Positions 6,709 to 16,249 of a DNA stretch of 16,627 nt are shown in pieces. The position numbers and the translations under genes were made by a program. This DNA is from JAWLFY01 sp964462125. Its GTDB lineage: Bacteria; Planctomycetota; Planctomycetia; Pirellulales; Pirellulaceae. The notes below the pieces were generated by a model, which saw only the letters and a list, made by a program, of their open reading frames with translations, did not search any database and had not been told where the DNA came from. How positions within the stretch are numbered: position 1 is the stretch's first letter; each line of letters begins with the position of its first letter. The stretch lies in assembly GCA_964462125.1 (NCBI GenBank), contig CAYWXT010000114.1, forward strand, positions 1 to 16,627. Direction: 5' to 3'.

Positions 6709-8475
6709 TCAATCGGCCAACGCTTTCGGGTTGCGGAAGAAGAAGCCGACGACCAGGGCGATGGCGAAGACGACCAGCAGGCCCACGATCGCGTAGAACG
6801 CTTCGGCGCTTGCCGTCGCCTCGTCGTAGATCGCGGTCGAGGCCGCGGCGAAGGCTCCCAGCACCGCGATCATCATCAACACGTTCCAGATCACCATCCG
6901 TGCCCCCTGCGGTTTCTCTTTCCCCAAAATCTGCTTGCTGTTCATCATCAAAAAGAAGGTCACGTAGGCGATCGGCAGCAACATCATGCCGAAGCTGGAA
7001 GCGAAGATCGCCAGCCAGAACTTGGCCCCCCCGTCCCACAGAAAAACCCAGCTGGCCCCGAACAGTCCAGCGACCAAACAGCCGGCGACAAACGGCGCGG
7101 TGCCATCCGGTTTGCCCACCATCTCCCGGAAGGCGAAGCCGTTGATCAGCATCAGGATGATGATCGTCGAAAAGCCCATCCCGAACACGCCGAGACCGAA
7201 CACCAGATTCGCCAGGGAGCGCCCGAGAAGCGGGGAGAGGGTGTTGGAAAGCTGAAACGCGTTCCGCTGCACCAACGCCAGCGCCAATACCTTCTCGCCT
7301 TCGTCCAGCTCCGCGACCATCTGCAGCTTCGTTGTCTCGCCGGTGGACTCCGCCGCCGGGCCGAGTTGTTGATCGACCCGGCCGAGCAGCGTTTCCTCGA
7401 CCGACTCGAACATCGGGCTCTGCTGCATCGTCGCCAGGTCGGTGCTCTTGAGTTGATCATCGATCCGGGCATGGAAGGAGAAGGCGGCGGCGATGACGAC
7501 ACAGCTGGTGACCAACACGTAAGGAATGGCCATCCCGGTGGCCAGATCGAATCGGGCCAGTCCCCGGAACGGCTTGTCCCAGCCCCGGTTGAGCATCGAA
7601 TAGGGAAGCAGAAACGTCATATTGATCCCGACGGCGGTCGCCGCCGCCGCGATCATCACGCTCCGCTGGCTGCCGACCAGCTTGCTCGACCAATACTCCT
7701 GGCCGTCCGCCGACAGTCCGTTGACGATCCCGGAAAGCTTTCCGGTCGGCTCGGTCCACTGGCCGAAGTTGGGGACGAAGCCGGCGAAGATCTCGCCAAA
7801 GTTGAGTTCCCCATTGTACGCCAACAGTCCGACAACGCCGATGAAGCAGATCACGACCATCCCGATCAGCGATTTCAGGAACAGGTCGAACAGCTTGGCG
7901 GCGGCACCGCGGCGGGTGTTGAGCAGCACCACGAACCCGGCAGCAAACAGCAGCATGGCGGAGACGACCAGCTTCGTCGACCTCGCATCCCCCAGTGCGT
8001 CACCTTCCCCACCGAAGATGGCGAGCAGGTTCCGGTCCAGCGCATCGTAGCTGAGACTGAACTGCGGCATGCACCAGATCATGTTGGCCATGCAGGTCGC
8101 TACGATCCAGCCCCAACCGAGAACCGGGTTGATTTCCGAATTGATCGCCTCGAACGGGCGGCGACCGGTCGAAAGGGTGACGTAGCTGATCGCCGACAGC
8201 ATGATCACCCCCATGATGATCGCCATCAGCTGCAACCAGATCATGCTGGTCCCGCCGAGTACACCGAGGAACAAAGCGCCGGCGAGCGAGCCACCCCCAA
8301 GCGTGATCGCGCTCTGCAGCCAGCCAGGGCCGGAGAGCCGGACGTAGGTCCCCAGGACGCGGCCCTCCGCCTGGGCCTGTTTAAGCATCTCGCGGTCGGA
8401 CTGCACCTTGTCATCGACCGGCGGCTGGCGAGACGGTTCGCTCTCGGCGGCGGGGCGGGCGACAGATTCACTCAT
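6709..8475 (-). CDS. NRAMP-related membrane transporter without canonical metal motifs
   Basis: A 588-residue polytopic membrane protein. Around ten or more hydrophobic helices follow a charged cytoplasmic N-terminus of about 45 residues. The first helix (GPGWLQSAITLGGGSLAG, residues 49-66) has the GPG start and layout of NRAMP divalent-metal transporters, but the unwound DPGN metal motif is replaced by a Gly-rich LGGGS. In the presumed sixth helix (about 280-297) the usual MPH is replaced by LPY (GINMTFLLPYSMLN). The central region (about 335-415) is a long, polar, non-membrane loop rich in E and Q, larger than in typical family members (around 400-450 residues in total). Relatedness to NRAMP is from this pattern, and the substrate is unknown: Mg, another cation or a non-metal are all possible. 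The ATG at 8475 has only a weak GAG upstream. It lies 40 bp after trxB and 17 bp before asnS. Confidence 0.7.
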   Translation of the reverse strand: MSESVARPAAESEPSRQPPVDDKVQSDREMLKQAQAEGRVLGTYVRLSGPGWLQSAITLGGGSLAGALFLGVLGGTSMIWLQLMAIIMGVIMLSAISYVTLSTGRRPFEAINSEINPVLGWGWIVATCMANMIWCMPQFSLSYDALDRNLLAIFGGEGDALGDARSTKLVVSAMLLFAAGFVVLLNTRRGAAAKLFDLFLKSLIGMVVICFIGVVGLLAYNGELNFGEIFAGFVPNFGQWTEPTGKLSGIVNGLSADGQEYWSSKLVGSQRSVMIAAAATAVGINMTFLLPYSMLNRGWDKPFRGLARFDLATGMAIPYVLVTSCVVIAAAFSFHARIDDQLKSTDLATMQQSPMFESVEETLLGRVDQQLGPAAESTGETTKLQMVAELDEGEKVLALALVQRNAFQLSNTLSPLLGRSLANLVFGLGVFGMGFSTIIILMLINGFAFREMVGKPDGTAPFVAGCLVAGLFGASWVFLWDGGAKFWLAIFASSFGMMLLPIAYVTFFLMMNSKQILGKEKPQGARMVIWNVLMMIAVLGAFAAASTAIYDEATASAEAFYAIVGLLVVFAIALVVGFFFRNPKALAD

Positions 8476-8515
8476 AACGAGCTCAGGGGGAGGGTCGGGG
8501 AGGGGAGGATCGGCG

Positions 8516-9592
8516 CTATTCTAACTCCGCCAGGTATCGTTCTGCATCGAGCGCGGCCATGCAACCGGTACCAGCGGAGGTCACGGCCTGGCGGTAATAA
8601 TCGTCGGCCACATCACCGGCTGCGAATACGCCCGCGGTGGTGGTGTTGGTGCGAAACGGCTTGGTCCACTTGATGTACCCCTCCTGGTTCATCTCCACCG
8701 ATCCCTTCAGGAACGCGGTGTTGGGAGTATGGCCGATGGCGACGAACATCCCGCCCACCTTCAGTTCGCTGCGCGCCTCGTCGGTGGTGCTCTTGATCTT
8801 CAACCCGGTGACGGCCGAGCCGTCGCCGAGGACCTCCTCCACCACCGTGTTCCACCGGATCTCGATCTTCTCATGTTTCTGGGCCCGCTGCTGCATCACC
8901 TTGGAAGCCCGCATCTGGTCGCGTCGGATCAGCATGTAGATCGTGTCGGCCCCTTTGAGGTTCGCCAGATAGGTCGCTTCTTCGACCGCGGAATCGCCGC
9001 CGCCGACGACGGCCAGCGGCTTGCCGCGGTAAACCGGCAAGGCGCCGTCGCAAACGGCACAGGCACTGACACCCTTGTTCTTGTACTCCTCCTCGGAAGG
9101 AAGACCTAAATAATTCGCCCGGGCCCCGGTGGCGATGATCACCGTCTTGGCGCGGATCGGCTCCCCATCGCCCGGTTGCAACTCGTGTACGTCGCCACTG
9201 AAGTCGACCTCGACGATATCGTCCGAGACAACACGGGTGTCGAAATTGAGGGCTTGCTGCTTCATCAGTTCCATCAACTCGACCCCCTGGACGGCGTACC
9301 ATGGCTGACCCTCTTTTTCGTGTCCCTCGGGAACGGGGGGGAGATTCCAATGCCGCTCCTTGTCGACCGCTGACTCCACGAAGGCTCGGACATTGCCAGC
9401 GGGGAAACCCGCATAATTCTCGACCTCGGTGGTGAAAGCGAGCTGCCCGAGGGGAATCATTTCTGGGCGAACGGTCCCCTCATACAGAACCGGTTCGAGG
9501 TTGGCGCGGGCGGCGTAGATGGCGGCCGACCAACCAGCTGGGCCGCTGCCGATGATGACTGTCTTTTCAATCTTGTCCGACAATGGAGTCAC
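8516..9592 (-). CDS. trxB: Thioredoxin reductase with lineage-type insertion
   Basis: A 358-residue flavoprotein that transfers electrons from NADPH through FAD and a redox disulfide to thioredoxin. The FAD-binding IIGSGPAG lies at residues 13-20. The redox pair CAVCDG has Cys178 and Cys181. The NADPH-binding VVGGGDSAVEEA follows from 195. Near the C-terminus, GVFAAGDVADDYYRQAVTSAGTG is the second FAD motif (AAGDV and QAVTSAGTG). The protein is about 35-40 residues longer than usual (about 320). The extra segment sits at about 67-103, between the ENYAGFP block and GVELMELMKQQA. The start is uncertain. GTG at 9592 lies one base from GGGAG, too close for normal initiation; TTG at 9583 has a better spacing of about ten bases and would remove three residues. 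It is first in the apparent trxB, NRAMP-like, asnS unit and divergent from cstA. Confidence 0.95.
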   Translation of the reverse strand: MTPLSDKIEKTVIIGSGPAGWSAAIYAARANLEPVLYEGTVRPEMIPLGQLAFTTEVENYAGFPAGNVRAFVESAVDKERHWNLPPVPEGHEKEGQPWYAVQGVELMELMKQQALNFDTRVVSDDIVEVDFSGDVHELQPGDGEPIRAKTVIIATGARANYLGLPSEEEYKNKGVSACAVCDGALPVYRGKPLAVVGGGDSAVEEATYLANLKGADTIYMLIRRDQMRASKVMQQRAQKHEKIEIRWNTVVEEVLGDGSAVTGLKIKSTTDEARSELKVGGMFVAIGHTPNTAFLKGSVEMNQEGYIKWTKPFRTNTTTAGVFAAGDVADDYYRQAVTSAGTGCMAALDAERYLAELE

Positions 9593-9646
9593 GCTCCCTG
9601 CATTTCTTGGTGGCTAGATGGCTGAACTCGCGGTTCCATGGGCGTT

Positions 9647-9652
9647 AGTATA
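9647..9652 (-). promoter_or_regulatory. Possible -10 element upstream of trxB
   Basis: TATACT on the minus strand matches five of six positions of the sigma-70 -10 box and lies about 55 bp before the trxB start. No good -35 is found 16-18 bp upstream, so the call is weak. No convincing promoter was found for cstA on the other strand. Confidence 0.28.
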
Positions 9653-9791
9653 GGGAGCAGTCCCAGCTGAACCACCAGTGGCAGACCGGTTTCATCGGGG
9701 CGTGTTCGGGGAGTGTTCCTCGTCGCCACCTGGATCCGCGCCGATCCCGTTCCCACTCCGTTCCGTCCCCAACCGACGTACGATCCCTCGC

Positions 9792-11831
9792 ATGACTACC
9801 CTTCTCATCGCCTTGGGCGCCATGGTCGGCTATCTGGTCGCCTATCACACCTACGGTCGCTGGTTGGCCCGCAAGATTTTCCAACTCGATCGTTTCGCGT
9901 CGGTCCCCAGCATCGACTTGGGCGATGATCGCGATTACGTCCCCACCGATCGCTCGGTCCTGTTCGGCCATCATTTCACCTCCATCGCCGGGACAGGGCC
10001 GATTGTCGGTCCGGCGATCGCCGTGATGTGGGGCTGGCTTCCGGCTCTGTTATGGGTGCTGCTCGGATCGATTCTGATCGGGGCGGTGCATGATTTCGGC
10101 GCCTTGGTCGTGTCGATGCGGAGTCGCGGCCAGACGGTGGGGGATGTCGCCGGAGGGGTGCTCAACCGCCGGGTCCGGCTGCTGTTTCTGTTCATTCTGT
10201 TCATGGCGCTGACGATTGTGCTCGCAATTTTCGGCCTGGTGATCGCCGCGGTGTTTCGCCAGTACCCCGCCTCGATTTTTCCCTGTGTCGTCCAGGTCCC
10301 GATAGCGGTTGCGATCGGCGTTTGGCTGCATCGCAAGAACGTGCACCTGCTGCTCCCCTCGATCATTGCCTTGTCGGTGATGTATCTGACGCTGGTGTTC
10401 GGCAACACGGGGGCGCTGGGGGAGTTGAATCTGATGATGTCGCAGTGGTCGACGATCACCTGGGTCGTGATCCTGCTGCTCTACTCCTACGTCGCCTCGG
10501 TGCTCCCCGTTTGGACGCTGCTGCAGCCACGTGACTACATCAACTCGCTGCAGCTGATCACGGCGTTGGGGCTGGTGGTCATCGGGCTGGTGACTGCGGG
10601 TCTGTTTGGCGGGGCGCCGCTGAGCGAGGGTGCCGGGCGGGTACCGCTGGAGATCGTGGCGCCGGCGATCCGGGCCAATCCGGAGGGGGCCCCGGCGGTG
10701 ATCCCCTTTTTGTTCATCACGATCGCCTGCGGGGCCTGCAGCGGGTTTCACTGTCTCGTCTCCTCCGGCACCTCCAGTAAGCAGATCCGCTGCGAGAGCG
10801 ACGCCCAGTTTGTCGGATACGGCTCGATGCTGACCGAGGGATTTTTGGCGACGATCGTGATCCTGGCTTGCGTTGCCGGTTTGGGATTGGGGGCGACCCG
10901 AATCGGCTCCACCGACCTGTTGACCGGACCGGACGCCTACATGGCCCGCTACGAAACGTGGGCCTCGGCCAGTGGTCTGGCGGCGAAAGTGGGGGCATTC
11001 GTCGACGGTTCGGCCAATTTCTTGAAAGCGATCTCGGTTCCCGCTCCGGTGGCCGTGGCCATGATGGGAGTCTTGGTCGCGTCGTTCGCGGGTACGACGC
11101 TCGATACCGCCTGCCGGTTGCAGCGATACGTCGTGCAGGAGTTGGCGGCGACCTTCAGCGGTGGACGCCGACCGGCCGGCGGGGCCGTCGCCCTGCAGTC
11201 GTCCGGTCCTTCCTGGCACCCGATGGCGTGGCTGCGGAACAAACATGGCGCCACCCTCTTCGCCGTCGCGCTGGCCCTGGTCATTGCAGCCCTGCCAGCA
11301 CCGAACACCCCCGTCTCGCTGGCCCAGGCGTTCTCGGGCGACCTGCCGGCCGAGTACGTCGCTGCCCAGCCGGAGCTTCCTGACGCGGCATTGGCCGGCG
11401 GTGCCGCTGGCGCCGCGTGGTGGATGGAGACCTTCGCCGGCAAAGGAGGGCTTATCTTGTGGCCACTGTTCGGTGCGACCAATCAACTGCTTGCGGGACT
11501 GGCGTTTCTGGTCATCACGTTCTTCCTGTGGCGGCGAAGTATCCCGGTATGGTTCATCGTCCCGCCGATGTTGTTCATGCTCGCCGTCCCCGCATGGGCG
11601 ATGCTGGCGGAATTGCCGCAGTGGATTGGAGCCGAGCATCCCAACTGGGTTGCGATCGTCGTGGGGGTCGCCACCTTGGCGCTCGAAGCCTGGATGCTCG
11701 TCGAAGCGGTGATCCTGTGGCCCAAGGTCAAGGGGATTGTCGAGTCGGTGGCAAGCACCACCGCCGCGGAGACCGACCTTGCCCCGGAGACCTCTGCTGC
11801 ATCGCTCGCACCGGTAGAAACGAGTGCGTGA
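9792..11831 (+). CDS. cstA: CstA-family transporter (carbon starvation protein)
   Basis: A 679-residue inner-membrane protein with many hydrophobic helices. Family landmarks are GYLVAYHTYGRWLARKIF near the N-terminus (GYLVAYHTYGRW), the block GHHFTSIAGTGPIVGPAIA (starting near residue 60), HDFGALVVSMRSRGQTVGD after it, and GACSGFHCLVSSGTSSKQI in the middle (GACSGFHCLVSSGTSS). The E. coli relatives take up peptides or pyruvate, so substrate is best left open. Length is close to the E. coli protein (701). The ATG at 9792 begins the first membrane helix; the frame is open to 9678, but that stretch is Pro/Arg-rich and not protein-like. No Shine-Dalgarno is visible. It is divergent from trxB and is followed 120 bp later by trpS on the same strand. 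Confidence 0.93.
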   Translation: MTTLLIALGAMVGYLVAYHTYGRWLARKIFQLDRFASVPSIDLGDDRDYVPTDRSVLFGHHFTSIAGTGPIVGPAIAVMWGWLPALLWVLLGSILIGAVHDFGALVVSMRSRGQTVGDVAGGVLNRRVRLLFLFILFMALTIVLAIFGLVIAAVFRQYPASIFPCVVQVPIAVAIGVWLHRKNVHLLLPSIIALSVMYLTLVFGNTGALGELNLMMSQWSTITWVVILLLYSYVASVLPVWTLLQPRDYINSLQLITALGLVVIGLVTAGLFGGAPLSEGAGRVPLEIVAPAIRANPEGAPAVIPFLFITIACGACSGFHCLVSSGTSSKQIRCESDAQFVGYGSMLTEGFLATIVILACVAGLGLGATRIGSTDLLTGPDAYMARYETWASASGLAAKVGAFVDGSANFLKAISVPAPVAVAMMGVLVASFAGTTLDTACRLQRYVVQELAATFSGGRRPAGGAVALQSSGPSWHPMAWLRNKHGATLFAVALALVIAALPAPNTPVSLAQAFSGDLPAEYVAAQPELPDAALAGGAAGAAWWMETFAGKGGLILWPLFGATNQLLAGLAFLVITFFLWRRSIPVWFIVPPMLFMLAVPAWAMLAELPQWIGAEHPNWVAIVVGVATLALEAWMLVEAVILWPKVKGIVESVASTTAAETDLAPETSAASLAPVETSA

Positions 11832-11951
11832 AGCTGGCCATGTCCATCCGTCTTGGCGAAACCGGCGTCTAGCGGTCACCGGGGTCTCGGTTACCATTTT
11901 GGTCGCACTTTCGCTTGAATTTCGTCCTCCCAACTCACACCCCCGTCGCTC

Positions 11952-12914
11952 ATGCGTGTCCTTTCAGGCATCCAGCCCACCGGCCGTTTTCATTGGGGGA
12001 ACTATTTCGGCGCGATCCGGCAGTACATCGAACTGCAAGAGGAGAACGAAGGGTTCTATTTCATCGCTGACCTGCACGCGCTGACCACCCTCCGCGAGCC
12101 GGCAACGCTGCGGCAGAACGTCATCGATTCGGCGCTCGACCTGCTGGCCCTCGGCTTGGACCCCGAGAAAGCGACGCTGTTCGTCCAATCGCAGGTGCCC
12201 GAGGTCAGCGAGTTGACCTGGTTGCTGATGACCGGGGCGCCGATGGGGCTGCTCGAGCGGTGCCATGCCTACAAGGAAAAGAGGGCACAGGGGCTCCCGG
12301 CCGATGCTGGACTGTTCACCTATCCGGTCCTGATGTCGGCGGACATCCTGGCGTATGACTCGGAGCTCGTCCCGGTCGGCCAGGACCAGGTTCAGCACAT
12401 CGAGGTCTGCCGTGATCTGGCCGGCAGCTTCAACCACACCTTTGGCGAAACGTTTGTCATGCCCAATGCCAAAACCCTCGAAAGTGGAGCCAAGGTGCCC
12501 GGGACCGATGGCCAGAAGATGAGCAAGAGCTACAACAATACGCTGCCGCTGTTCGGCAATGTCAAGCAGATCCGCAAACAGATCATGCGGATCACCACCG
12601 ATAGCCGGCCGATGGAGGAGCCGAAGATTCCGGAGGGAGACCACCTGTTTCAGCTATATCAACTGTTCGCGTCGCCGGCGGAGATCGAGTCGATGGCCGC
12701 AACCTACCGGCGCGGCGGGTTCGGCTATGGTGAGGTGAAGAAGGCGGTGGCCGAAGCGAGCGAGAGCTACTTCGCCGCCGCCCGAGAAAAACGCTCCGAG
12801 CTCGAGGCGAACCTCGACCACGTTCATGAAACATTGCGCCAGGGAGCCGAGCGGGCCCGCCACGTCGCCGCGCAGGTTCTGAAGCGGGCACAAAAGGCAT
12901 GCGGATTGAGATAG
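11952..12914 (+). CDS. trpS: Tryptophanyl-tRNA synthetase
   Basis: A 320-residue class I synthetase that charges tRNA(Trp). The nucleotide-binding HIGH-type motif is HWGN at residues 14-17, after SGIQPTGRF. KMSKS is at 189-193, after the GTDGQ block. YPVLMSADILAYDSELVPVGQDQVQHIEVCRDLA at about 124-157 is the tryptophan pocket and dimer region (seen as PVLMSADILAYD and VPVGQDQVQHIE). The length is in the family range (about 330). The ATG at 11952 directly begins the conserved MRVLSGIQPTG; no Shine-Dalgarno is visible upstream (a C-rich stretch), so initiation may rely on a short or unstructured leader. The acpS gene follows after five bases, suggesting co-transcription. Confidence 0.96.
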   Translation: MRVLSGIQPTGRFHWGNYFGAIRQYIELQEENEGFYFIADLHALTTLREPATLRQNVIDSALDLLALGLDPEKATLFVQSQVPEVSELTWLLMTGAPMGLLERCHAYKEKRAQGLPADAGLFTYPVLMSADILAYDSELVPVGQDQVQHIEVCRDLAGSFNHTFGETFVMPNAKTLESGAKVPGTDGQKMSKSYNNTLPLFGNVKQIRKQIMRITTDSRPMEEPKIPEGDHLFQLYQLFASPAEIESMAATYRRGGFGYGEVKKAVAEASESYFAAAREKRSELEANLDHVHETLRQGAERARHVAAQVLKRAQKACGLR

Positions 12915-12919
12915 CGGCC

Positions 12920-13303
12920 ATGGCGATCGTCGGAATCGGAGCGGAGATTGTCGAATGCGTTCGCATCGCCACCATGATCGAGACGCACGGTGAACAGTTT
13001 CTGGCCCGAGTTTATTCCCCCGACGAAATCGATCATTGCGTCCGCAAGGCGAACACGACGCAGTTGTTCGCGACCCGCTGGGCTGCCAAGGAAGGGGTGA
13101 TGAAGGCGATGCGGTGTCACAACCAAGGGATCCGCTGGACCGAAATCGAAATTTCGGGGCATTCTCCCCATGAAGGCCCCACAGTGCTGCTCCACGGGAA
13201 AGCCGAATGGTGGGCCGACCGGTTGGGCGTCGAGTCGTTTCACGTCAGTCTCGCCGCCTGCCGAACCCACGCCACCGCCTACGTGATCGCCGTCGATGAC
13301 TGA
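12920..13303 (+). CDS. acpS: Holo-[acyl-carrier-protein] synthase
   Basis: A 127-residue phosphopantetheinyl transferase that moves 4'-phosphopantetheine from CoA to acyl carrier protein, giving active ACP for lipid synthesis. The N-terminal MAIVGIGAEIVE and the central RWAAKEGVMKAM (residues 53-64) are the two family motifs. Glu58 matches the second Mg ligand. The first ligand, normally Asp in GTDIVE, is Glu9 here. The C-terminal HVSLAACRTHATAYVIA matches the HVSxxH-type end of the family. The ATG at 12920 was chosen because it starts the conserved motif five bases after the trpS stop; an ATG at 12899 would overlap trpS by 16 bases and add seven residues. No strong Shine-Dalgarno precedes either, which fits translational coupling to trpS. 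Confidence 0.92.
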   Translation: MAIVGIGAEIVECVRIATMIETHGEQFLARVYSPDEIDHCVRKANTTQLFATRWAAKEGVMKAMRCHNQGIRWTEIEISGHSPHEGPTVLLHGKAEWWADRLGVESFHVSLAACRTHATAYVIAVDD

Positions 13304-13336
13304 CGGCGAGCCCATCCCCCTTCGAAGGAATCGACG

Positions 13337-14785
13337 ATGTTTCGCTTGGCCCTGCACTGGCAAATCCTGATCGGAATGATCGCCGGCTCCGTGTTGGGGA
13401 TTTCCTTGAATCTCGGCGCCGGGCGACGGACGGTGACGATCACCGAATCGCTTCCGCCAGGGGTCCAGCAGGCGACCATCGAAGAGTCCGCATCGCTGAC
13501 GGTGATCCGTTACCGCGACCAGGCCGACGCGGAAGTGAGGCGCGTGATCGACCCCACCGGCCAGATCGAGGACAGCGTCACCGCCGTGACTGCGCTGGAA
13601 AGACAAGACTCGACTGCGGCGGCGATCTATCGCGCGCACGGCGGCACGCCGGCAAAACGTTGGGGGGAGTGGTTGAAGCGAATTGGCGGGCTGTTCCTGC
13701 GATTGTTGCAGATGGTCGCCGTGCCGCTGATCGTCACGTCATTGGTCAGTGGAATCATGGGGCTCGGCGGCACCGAGGGGCTCGGGCGGATGTTTCGCTC
13801 GACCATTCTGTATTACCTGTCGACCAGCCTGCTGGCGATCATGACCGGGCTGATTGCCGTCAATGCTCTCCGGCCGGGACTCCAAGGTCCGCGGCGCAAC
13901 GTGGCTGACCCAGACGAGTTGGAAGGGGGCAAGGCGCTCGGCGAGATCTTGTTTGAGCAGCTTGAGACGTTGATTCCCGCCAACCCGCTCGGGGCTTTGG
14001 TCGAGCCCGACTTTTTGTCGATCATCGCCTTCACCATTGCGTTTGCCCTGTTCGCCATCTCCGTCGGCGGCAGATCGGCGCAGTGGTTCCAGGACGCCGC
14101 CTCGGCTGGCTTCAACGTGATGATGGCGATGACGAGTTTCATCATCCGGTTGGCACCGATCGGCGTCTTTTTCTTGATTGCCTACGTGACCGCGACGCAG
14201 GGCGCCAGCGTCTTCCGGTCGCTGGCGTGGTACGTCGCCGCGGTCGCCATGGCGCTCGGCATTCACGCGGTGGTCACCCTGCCGTTGGTCCTGTGGTTCG
14301 TCGCCCGCCGGCACCCCGGACGATATGCCAAGGCGATGTCGCCGGCGCTGCTCACCGCCTTTAGCAGCGCCAGCAGCAACGGGACGCTGCCGCTGACCCT
14401 GACCTGTGTTGAAAAGCGTGCCGGGGTCAGCAACCGCACCGGCTCCTTCGTGTTGCCGCTCGGTGCGACCGTCAACATGGACGGCACGGCGTTGTACGAA
14501 GTGGTTGCGGTGCTGTTCATCGCCCAACTGCACCACGGCCAGAACCTTGACCTGAGCCAACAGATCATCGTCGCGGTGACGGCGCTGCTGGCCAGTGTCG
14601 GCGCCGCGGGCATCCCCCATGCCGGGCTGGTGATGATGGTGATCATCCTGCAAGCGGTCGGCCTGCCGGTGGAGATGCAGGGGATCATCCTCGCGGTCGA
14701 CCGGGTTCTCGACATGGCCCGCACCGCCGTCAACGTCTGGAGCGACTCCTGCGGCTGCGCTGTGGTGGAACGATTCGAAGGATGA
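13337..14785 (+). CDS. Dicarboxylate/amino acid:cation symporter (DAACS family)
   Basis: A 482-residue inner-membrane secondary transporter of the GltP/DctA family, which uses Na+ or H+ to import glutamate, aspartate or C4-dicarboxylates. Family signatures are SSASSNGTLP at 343-352 (hairpin HP1), NMDGTALYE at 380-388, the GAAGIPHAG hairpin HP2 at 422-430, and DRVLDMARTAVNVWSD at 455-470, holding the substrate-binding Asp and Arg region. Between helix 1 (about 5-25) and helix 2 (from about 115) lies a polar segment of roughly 85 residues, much longer than the 30 or so in E. coli GltP; it is rich in T, E, R and V and probably extracytoplasmic. The ATG at 13337 has GAAGGA seven bases upstream. 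It follows acpS by 33 bp and converges on clpX. The exact substrate cannot be read. Confidence 0.92.
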   Translation: MFRLALHWQILIGMIAGSVLGISLNLGAGRRTVTITESLPPGVQQATIEESASLTVIRYRDQADAEVRRVIDPTGQIEDSVTAVTALERQDSTAAAIYRAHGGTPAKRWGEWLKRIGGLFLRLLQMVAVPLIVTSLVSGIMGLGGTEGLGRMFRSTILYYLSTSLLAIMTGLIAVNALRPGLQGPRRNVADPDELEGGKALGEILFEQLETLIPANPLGALVEPDFLSIIAFTIAFALFAISVGGRSAQWFQDAASAGFNVMMAMTSFIIRLAPIGVFFLIAYVTATQGASVFRSLAWYVAAVAMALGIHAVVTLPLVLWFVARRHPGRYAKAMSPALLTAFSSASSNGTLPLTLTCVEKRAGVSNRTGSFVLPLGATVNMDGTALYEVVAVLFIAQLHHGQNLDLSQQIIVAVTALLASVGAAGIPHAGLVMMVIILQAVGLPVEMQGIILAVDRVLDMARTAVNVWSDSCGCAVVERFEG

Positions 14786-14801
14786 ACGCGACCGCGGCCC
14801 C

Positions 14802-14842
14802 CCTCGCCCGCACAAGGGGGCGCGCACGTGTGCGGCGCGAGG
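14802..14842. terminator. GC-rich hairpin between convergent symporter and clpX
   Basis: CCTCGCCCGCACA (14802-14814) pairs with TGTGCGGCGCGAGG (14829-14842), thirteen pairs with one bulged G, around a 14-nt loop. It begins 17 bases after the symporter stop and lies about 85 bases past the clpX stop on the other strand. There is no T tract, so it is either a transcript-end stabilising stem or a non-classical bidirectional terminator. Confidence 0.5.
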
Positions 14843-14870
14843 TTCAACAGCGAGGCGGTCGGCGTCGGGT

Positions 14871-14926
14871 GCCGGTCAGGCGCTCTTGCCGGTCAGGCGC
14901 ACTTGCCGGTCAGGCGCTCTTGCCGG

Positions 14927-14938
<12 letters not shown>
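14871..14938. repeat. Four tandem copies of a 17-bp unit overlapping the clpX stop
   Basis: The unit GCCGGTCAGGCGCTCTT occurs at 14871, 14888, 14905 and 14922 with no spacers. Only the second copy differs, by one base (CACTT for CTCTT). Read on the minus strand each unit is AAGAGCGCCTGACCGGC. The copy at 14922-14938 encodes the last clpX residues (Lys-Ser-Ala) and its TGA stop. The array therefore looks like duplication of the gene end into the downstream spacer. Confidence 0.95.
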
Positions 14939-16207
<1,269 letters not shown>

Positions 16208-16249
16208 ACACGACTCCTGGCTGGTCAAACTTCGCCATTGGGTTGCTGA

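Noticed and set aside
6692..7039. N-terminal extension of the asnS frame
   Set aside because: It overlaps the NRAMP-like gene in another frame and is Arg/Gly-rich without AsnRS similarity.
7366..8673. Long plus-strand open frame opposite the NRAMP-like gene and trxB
   Set aside because: Low-complexity antisense translation, and the opposite strand has clear conserved genes.
10050..11933. Long minus-strand open frame opposite cstA
   Set aside because: Its Arg/Gln/Gly/His-rich translation is the antisense of a membrane-protein gene in GC-rich DNA; no motif is visible.
13319..13328. Palindrome CCTTCGAAGG overlapping the symporter Shine-Dalgarno
   Set aside because: As RNA it can form only about three pairs, too weak to hide the ribosome site; probably chance.
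13739..14827. Minus-strand open frame opposite the symporter
   Set aside because: Antisense shadow rich in His, Arg and Asp; no recognisable domain.
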